From: Ga0077536 sp043744805
Lineage (GTDB): Bacteria; Pseudomonadota; Gammaproteobacteria; Ga0077536
NCBI GenBank assembly: GCA_043744805.1
Contig: JAYTTZ010000069.1
Location: 1-35,281, forward strand
Direction: 5' to 3'
Length of the DNA stretch: 35,281 bases
Shown in pieces: positions 32,450-35,281 of the stretch. The stretch's first letter is position 1, and every line of letters starts with the position of its first letter. Under the pieces are notes generated by a model. The model made no database searches, had not been told where the DNA came from, and was given only the letters and a program-made list of their open reading frames with translations. Both the position numbers and the translations under genes were made by a program.

Positions 32450-32464
32450 ATTGATTGATTGAAT
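32445..32464. promoter_or_regulatory. Palindromic operator between the hydroxylase operon and the ArsR-rhodanese gene
   Basis: ATTCAAT (32445-32451) and ATTGAAT (32458-32464) are perfect inverted repeats around TGATTG. The A+T-rich ATTCAA…TTGAAT form and size resemble ArsR/SmtB operators. It lies in the divergent control region and overlaps both candidate promoters. Confidence 0.6.
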
Positions 32465-32489
32465 GATAGTGGCAAGGCACAGTAGACAC

Positions 32490-33158
32490 ATGCCAACAGC
32501 GCCGAAGCAGATTCTTTTTGACGAACTGGCCCGCATTGCCCAGGCGCTGGGGCATGCCCACCGTCTCGGCATTCTGGAACAGGTCGCCCAGGGCGAAAGG
32601 GCGGTGGAAGTGCTCGCACAGATCAACGGGATCTCGGTCGCCAACGCGTCCCAGCACCTCAAATTGCTGCGGGTGGCCGGACTGGTCTCCTCGCGTCGGG
32701 CCGGGAAGTTCGTGCTCTACCGCCTCGCCGACGATTCCGTGCTTGATCTGATGTCAGCGCTTCGACGCACCGCGGAACAAAACTCGGCTGAAGTGAGCCG
32801 GGTCCTTAACGAATATTTCTGGCAACGGGACAGCATGGAGGCCGTGTCGCGTGCAGAACTGCTGGAGCGGATCGATCTGGGCCTGGTCACCGTGCTCGAT
32901 GTCCGGCCGCACGATGAATTCATGCTTGGCCATGTCCCCGGCTCGGTGAACGTGCCGCTCGACCAGTTGGAAGCGCGACTGTCCGAGTTGAATCCCGGGC
33001 AAGAAATCGTTGCCTACTGCCGAGGTGCTTACTGCGTGCTGTCGTTCAACGCGGTTGCCCACCTGCGCGCCCTTGGTTTCAACGCCCGACGGCTGGAGGA
33101 CGGTTTTCCGGAGTGGCGCGCGGCCGGCTTACCGTGCGAGGTGTGTGTGGAAACCTGA
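32490..33158 (+). CDS. ArsR-family transcriptional regulator fused to a rhodanese domain
   Basis: A 222-residue protein from the ATG at 32490 (an in-frame ATG at 32463 lies inside the operator). Residues 1-95 form a winged-helix ArsR domain (ISVANASQHLKLLRVAGLVS is the recognition region; KFVLYRLAD is the wing). The metal-binding CVC motif of classical ArsR is absent. Residues 120-215 are a rhodanese domain with VLDVRPHDEFMLGHVPGS and the active loop YCRGAYC (C177, C182). The C-terminus carries CEVC (C216, C219). Rhodanese cysteines carry persulfides, so the ligand may be a reactive sulfur species. It probably represses itself and the divergent operon. Confidence 0.92.
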   Translation: MPTAPKQILFDELARIAQALGHAHRLGILEQVAQGERAVEVLAQINGISVANASQHLKLLRVAGLVSSRRAGKFVLYRLADDSVLDLMSALRRTAEQNSAEVSRVLNEYFWQRDSMEAVSRAELLERIDLGLVTVLDVRPHDEFMLGHVPGSVNVPLDQLEARLSELNPGQEIVAYCRGAYCVLSFNAVAHLRALGFNARRLEDGFPEWRAAGLPCEVCVET

Positions 33159-33283
33159 CGACAACCTTCCAGATCGGCTTGTGCACTCGCAGTTCCGTTT
33201 CCATGGACCTGTCACGTTCATGCCTGATCGAGCCCGAAGGTCCTTGCCTACCTCGATTTTCCCCAACTGGGTCATCCTCGCGG

Positions 33284-33313
33284 CTACGTTTTCGTAGGGT
33301 CACCATCGGTGAC
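33284..33313. repeat. Two adjacent short inverted repeats
   Basis: CTACG-TTTT-CGTAG (33284-33297) and GTCACC-ATC-GGTGAC (33299-33313) are perfect hairpins separated by one base. They lie in the 321-bp gap between the ArsR-rhodanese gene and argG, which holds no gene I can recognise. Confidence 0.5.
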
Positions 33314-33406
33314 TAAGCGGACACCACAACGAGGCTTCGGATACATGCGCCTTGCCCTTCGTCTGGACCCGACTTTCGCGGGGATGACGGGGAGGAGGCG
33401 CGGCTC

Positions 33407-33453
33407 GGATCCGGCCGTGTGGACGGCCCGGATCCCCTTCGGCAAAATGCCGA
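33407..33453 (+). promoter_or_regulatory. Two hairpins in the argG leader
   Basis: GGATCCGGCCGT (33407-33418) pairs with ACGGCC-c-GGATCC (33423-33435, one bulged C) around GTGG. A second hairpin TCGGCA-AAA-TGCCGA (33439-33453) follows, 26 nt before the argG ATG. No obvious ribosome binding site precedes argG, so these structures may set its translation, or they may be REP-like repeats. No ARG box was recognised. Confidence 0.45.
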
Positions 33454-33479
33454 CCCCCTCCCAGCGCTGTGATCCCACC

Positions 33480-34694
33480 ATGTCCAAAGCTTCGGTCAAG
33501 AAAGTCGTCCTCGCCTATTCCGGGGGTCTTGATACCTCGGTCATCCTGAAATGGCTGCAGGAAACCTACCACTGCGAAATCGTTACCTTCACCGCCGACA
33601 TCGGCCAGGGCGAAGAACTCGCCCCCGCGCGCCACAAGGCGGAGCTGATGGGCGTGAAGGAAATCTTCATCGACGATCTCCGCGAGGAATTCGTGCGCGA
33701 CTTCGTCTTCCCGATGTTCCGCGCCAACACGATTTACGAAGGCGAATACCTGCTGGGCACCTCCATCGCCCGGCCGCTGATCGCCAAGCGCCTGGTCGAA
33801 ATCGCTCGCATGACCGGCGCCGACGCCATTTCCCACGGCGCGACCGGCAAGGGCAACGACCAGGTCCGCTTTGAACTCGGCGCCTATGCGCTCCAACCCG
33901 ACATCCGCGTGATCGCGCCCTGGCGCGAATGGGATCTCACCTCGCGCGAAACCCTGCTGGCCTACGCCGCCCAGCACCAGATCCCCATCGAGTACCAGCA
34001 GGGCAAGAAGTCGCCCTATTCCATGGACGCCAACCTCCTCCACATCTCCTATGAAGGCGGTGTGCTGGAAGACCCGTGGACCCCGGCGGAAGACAGCATG
34101 TGGCGCTGGAGCGTGTCGCCCGAAGCCGCGCCGGACATGATCCGCATGCTCGACATCACGTTCGAACACGGCGATCCGGTGGCGCTCGACGGCGAGCACC
34201 TCTCGCCCGCCGCCCTGCTGGAGAAGCTCAACCAGATCGGCGGCGCCAACGGCATCGGCCGACTCGATTTGGTGGAGAACCGCTATGTCGGCATGAAGTC
34301 GCGCGGCTGCTACGAAACCCCCGGTGGCACCATCCTGCTCCGCGCGCATCGCGCGATTGAATCCATCACCCTCGATCGCGAAGTGGCGCACCTGAAGGAC
34401 GAGCTCATGCCGCGCTACGCGTCCCTGGTCTACAACGGCTACTGGTGGAGCCCGGAGCGCCTGATGCTGCAGAAGATGATCGACGAGTCGCAGACCCGCG
34501 TGAACGGTCTCGTGCGACTCAAGCTCTACAAGGGCAACGTCACGGTGGTGGGCCGGCAGTCCGAGCACGACAGCCTTTTCAGCACTGCGCTCGCCACGTT
34601 TGAAGACGACGCCGGCAGCTACAACCAGGCGGATGCGGGGGGCTTCATTCGGCTGAATGCGCTGCGCATGCGGGTGGCGGCGAAGCGGAGCTGA
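33480..34694 (+). CDS. argG: Argininosuccinate synthase
   Basis: A 404-residue enzyme that joins citrulline and aspartate with ATP in arginine synthesis. The PP-loop motif is LAYSGGLDTSVILKWL (11-26), then FTADIGQGEE, LGTSIARPLIAKRLVEIA, ISHGATGKGNDQVRFEL, the PWREW segment, KSPYSMDANLLHISYEGG and the C-terminal YNGYWWSPERLMLQ. The length and ATG (33480) match the family; the open frame further upstream has no similarity. No other arg genes are in the window. Confidence 0.97.
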   Translation: MSKASVKKVVLAYSGGLDTSVILKWLQETYHCEIVTFTADIGQGEELAPARHKAELMGVKEIFIDDLREEFVRDFVFPMFRANTIYEGEYLLGTSIARPLIAKRLVEIARMTGADAISHGATGKGNDQVRFELGAYALQPDIRVIAPWREWDLTSRETLLAYAAQHQIPIEYQQGKKSPYSMDANLLHISYEGGVLEDPWTPAEDSMWRWSVSPEAAPDMIRMLDITFEHGDPVALDGEHLSPAALLEKLNQIGGANGIGRLDLVENRYVGMKSRGCYETPGGTILLRAHRAIESITLDREVAHLKDELMPRYASLVYNGYWWSPERLMLQKMIDESQTRVNGLVRLKLYKGNVTVVGRQSEHDSLFSTALATFEDDAGSYNQADAGGFIRLNALRMRVAAKRS

Positions 34695-34713
34695 CAAGTC
34701 CTGCGCGATAAGC

Positions 34714-34752
34714 CCGCTCGGCTGGAATGCAGCCGGGCGGCTCAGGCCTTTT
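34714..34752 (+). terminator. Terminator-like hairpin after argG
   Basis: CCGCTCGGCTG (34714-34724) and CAGCCGGGCGG (34730-34740) form an 11-bp stem with one G-T pair and a GAATG loop. A TTTT run follows at 34749-34752, 8 nt beyond the stem, so the T run is short and displaced. Confidence 0.55.
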
Positions 34753-34885
34753 GATCCCCGCCCAGATTCTTCCGCCGGTCATGCACGCCGCTGCCACTCA
34801 GTAAGCGCTCCATAAACCCCGTGGTTCCGTTCGACTGAGCCTCCTGCGAGGGTGTGTCCTCCATCACCGTGGAGTGCTAGCCCGA

Positions 34886-35215
34886 ATGTCATCGTCGAAG
34901 TCATTGTCGCCGCGTCTGCGGTACTGGTTGGCGCACCTGCAGGCGTGCGCGCAGCAGGGGGTGTCGCTGTCGGCCTATGCGAGCGCCCAGGGCCTGAAGA
35001 TTGGTTCCCTGCACGAAGCGAAGTCGCGTTTGCGCAAGCGTGGTGCCTGGCCGCCCACGGGTGCGCGCTTCGTGCGCGTGCAAGCCCCGCCAGTGAGCGC
35101 GAAGGAAGCCCTGCAGACGTCACTGTTTCGCATCTCGTTGCGCAACGGCGTGGTGGTGGAGGTGGCCGGCGGCGCAGTGTCGACGGTACTCGAGGCCGCG
35201 GCACGCCTGTCATGA
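34886..35215 (+). CDS. tnpA: IS66-family accessory protein TnpA
   Basis: A 109-residue basic protein typical of IS66 OrfA. An N-terminal helix-turn-helix-like segment (LRYWLAHLQACAQQGVSLSA, then YASAQGLKIGSLHEAKSRLR) is followed by GARFVRVQAPP and a C-terminal strand region FRISLRNGVVVEVAGG. It is needed with TnpB and TnpC for IS66 transposition. The ATG at 34886 is used here; a GTG at 34874 is possible. Its stop overlaps the tnpB ATG as ATGA, the coupling typical of the family. Confidence 0.88.
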   Translation: MSSSKSLSPRLRYWLAHLQACAQQGVSLSAYASAQGLKIGSLHEAKSRLRKRGAWPPTGARFVRVQAPPVSAKEALQTSLFRISLRNGVVVEVAGGAVSTVLEAAARLS

Positions 35216-35281
35216 TCCGGCCGTCGAACGCGCTCACCTCGGTCTATCTGTGCGTCGATCCCATCGACTTCCGGCTGCAGA
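35212..35281 (+). CDS. tnpB: IS66-family accessory protein TnpB (N-terminal part, cut by window edge)
   Basis: Only 23 codons are visible: MIRPSNALTSVYLCVDPIDF then RLQ. The VYLCxxPxDxR pattern is the typical opening of IS66 TnpB. It starts inside the tnpA stop (ATGA). The rest of the gene and the transposase tnpC would lie beyond position 35281. Confidence 0.85.
   Translation, partial: MIRPSNALTSVYLCVDPIDFRLQ

Larger units (their letters stand above)
34801..35281 (+). mobile_element. IS66-family insertion sequence, left end (continues beyond the window)
   Basis: The element tip is GTAAGCGCTCC at 34801, matching the GTAAGCG start typical of IS66-family inverted repeats. It is followed by tnpA and the beginning of tnpB in the usual order. 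IS66 elements duplicate 8 bp of target; the left copy would be GCCACTCA (34793-34800), which can be checked at the right end outside the window. Confidence 0.8.

Noticed and set aside
33300..34697. 465-codon open frame on the minus strand
   Set aside because: Antisense of argG, which is intact and of normal length.

Overview
The window is a high-GC bacterial chromosome segment, most likely from a gammaproteobacterium of the Xanthomonadales/Nevskiales type. This is inferred from the gene set: lpxH (Gram-negative lipid A), ampD, a single-chain E1 (aceE) followed by a two-lipoyl aceF, a divergent ppsA/ppsR pair, and a Pro-Arg-His-Lys tRNA cluster next to ppiB and lpxH. The genus cannot be fixed from the sequence alone. 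Nearly all genes are compact and many overlap by 1-9 bases.

Region by region. (1) 1-1017, minus strand: a two-gene unit with a membrane protein carrying two HX13H heme-ligand pairs, and a downstream gene cut by the window edge. (2) 1018-2117: a decayed stretch with a strong plus-strand terminator, a frameshifted SDR pseudogene, a perfect 10-bp palindromic operator and the remnant of a tyrosine integrase lying next to tRNA-Lys. (3) 2118-2542, minus strand: tRNA-Lys(CTT), tRNA-His(GTG), tRNA-Arg(TCT) and tRNA-Pro(TGG), transcribed Pro first. (4) 2730-8929: ppiB and lpxH, converging on egtD-ampD, then nadC, and a one-carbon module of fchA (minus) diverging from mtdA (plus), followed by an unrecognised 241-residue protein. 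(5) 9030-14455: ppsA with its divergent regulator ppsR, a multi-pass permease-like protein, and a convergent fumarylacetoacetase/hydratase-like protein that carries a signal peptide. (6) 14625-19876, plus strand: a very tight seven-gene operon (MmgE/PrpD protein, two exported proteins of unknown function, a LOG-family nucleosidase, two HAD hydrolases, a lipoprotein) behind a good sigma70-like promoter. (7) 19902-26683: an M17 aminopeptidase pseudogene, then aceE-aceF and a Nudix hydrolase overlapping an alpha/beta hydrolase.

(8) 26684-33479 is an accessory island. Its left part is the wreck of an arsenic-resistance operon: an acr3 fragment, an arsA pseudogene with two frameshifts, and an intact DUF302 gene. 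Its right part is a minus-strand operon encoding a fatty-acid-hydroxylase/sterol-desaturase-type membrane protein, a frameshifted membrane-anchored rhodanese, a SAM methyltransferase, a small membrane protein and a flavin-containing monooxygenase. A divergent ArsR-rhodanese fusion regulator faces this operon, and a perfect 7-6-7 palindrome sits between them. I consider this the most interesting possible undescribed system in the window: a sulfur- or persulfide-responsive oxidation/methylation cassette. That function is inference. (9) 33480-35281: argG with a hairpin-rich leader and a downstream terminator-like hairpin, then the left end of an IS66-family element (inverted-repeat tip, tnpA, start of tnpB) running off the window.

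In metabolic terms the core genes connect pyruvate/PEP interconversion (ppsA, ppsR), pyruvate oxidation (aceE, aceF), NAD synthesis (nadC), folate one-carbon flow (fchA, mtdA), histidine trimethylation toward ergothioneine (egtD), cell-wall recycling (ampD), lipid A (lpxH) and arginine synthesis (argG). No rRNA genes and no CRISPR array were seen.
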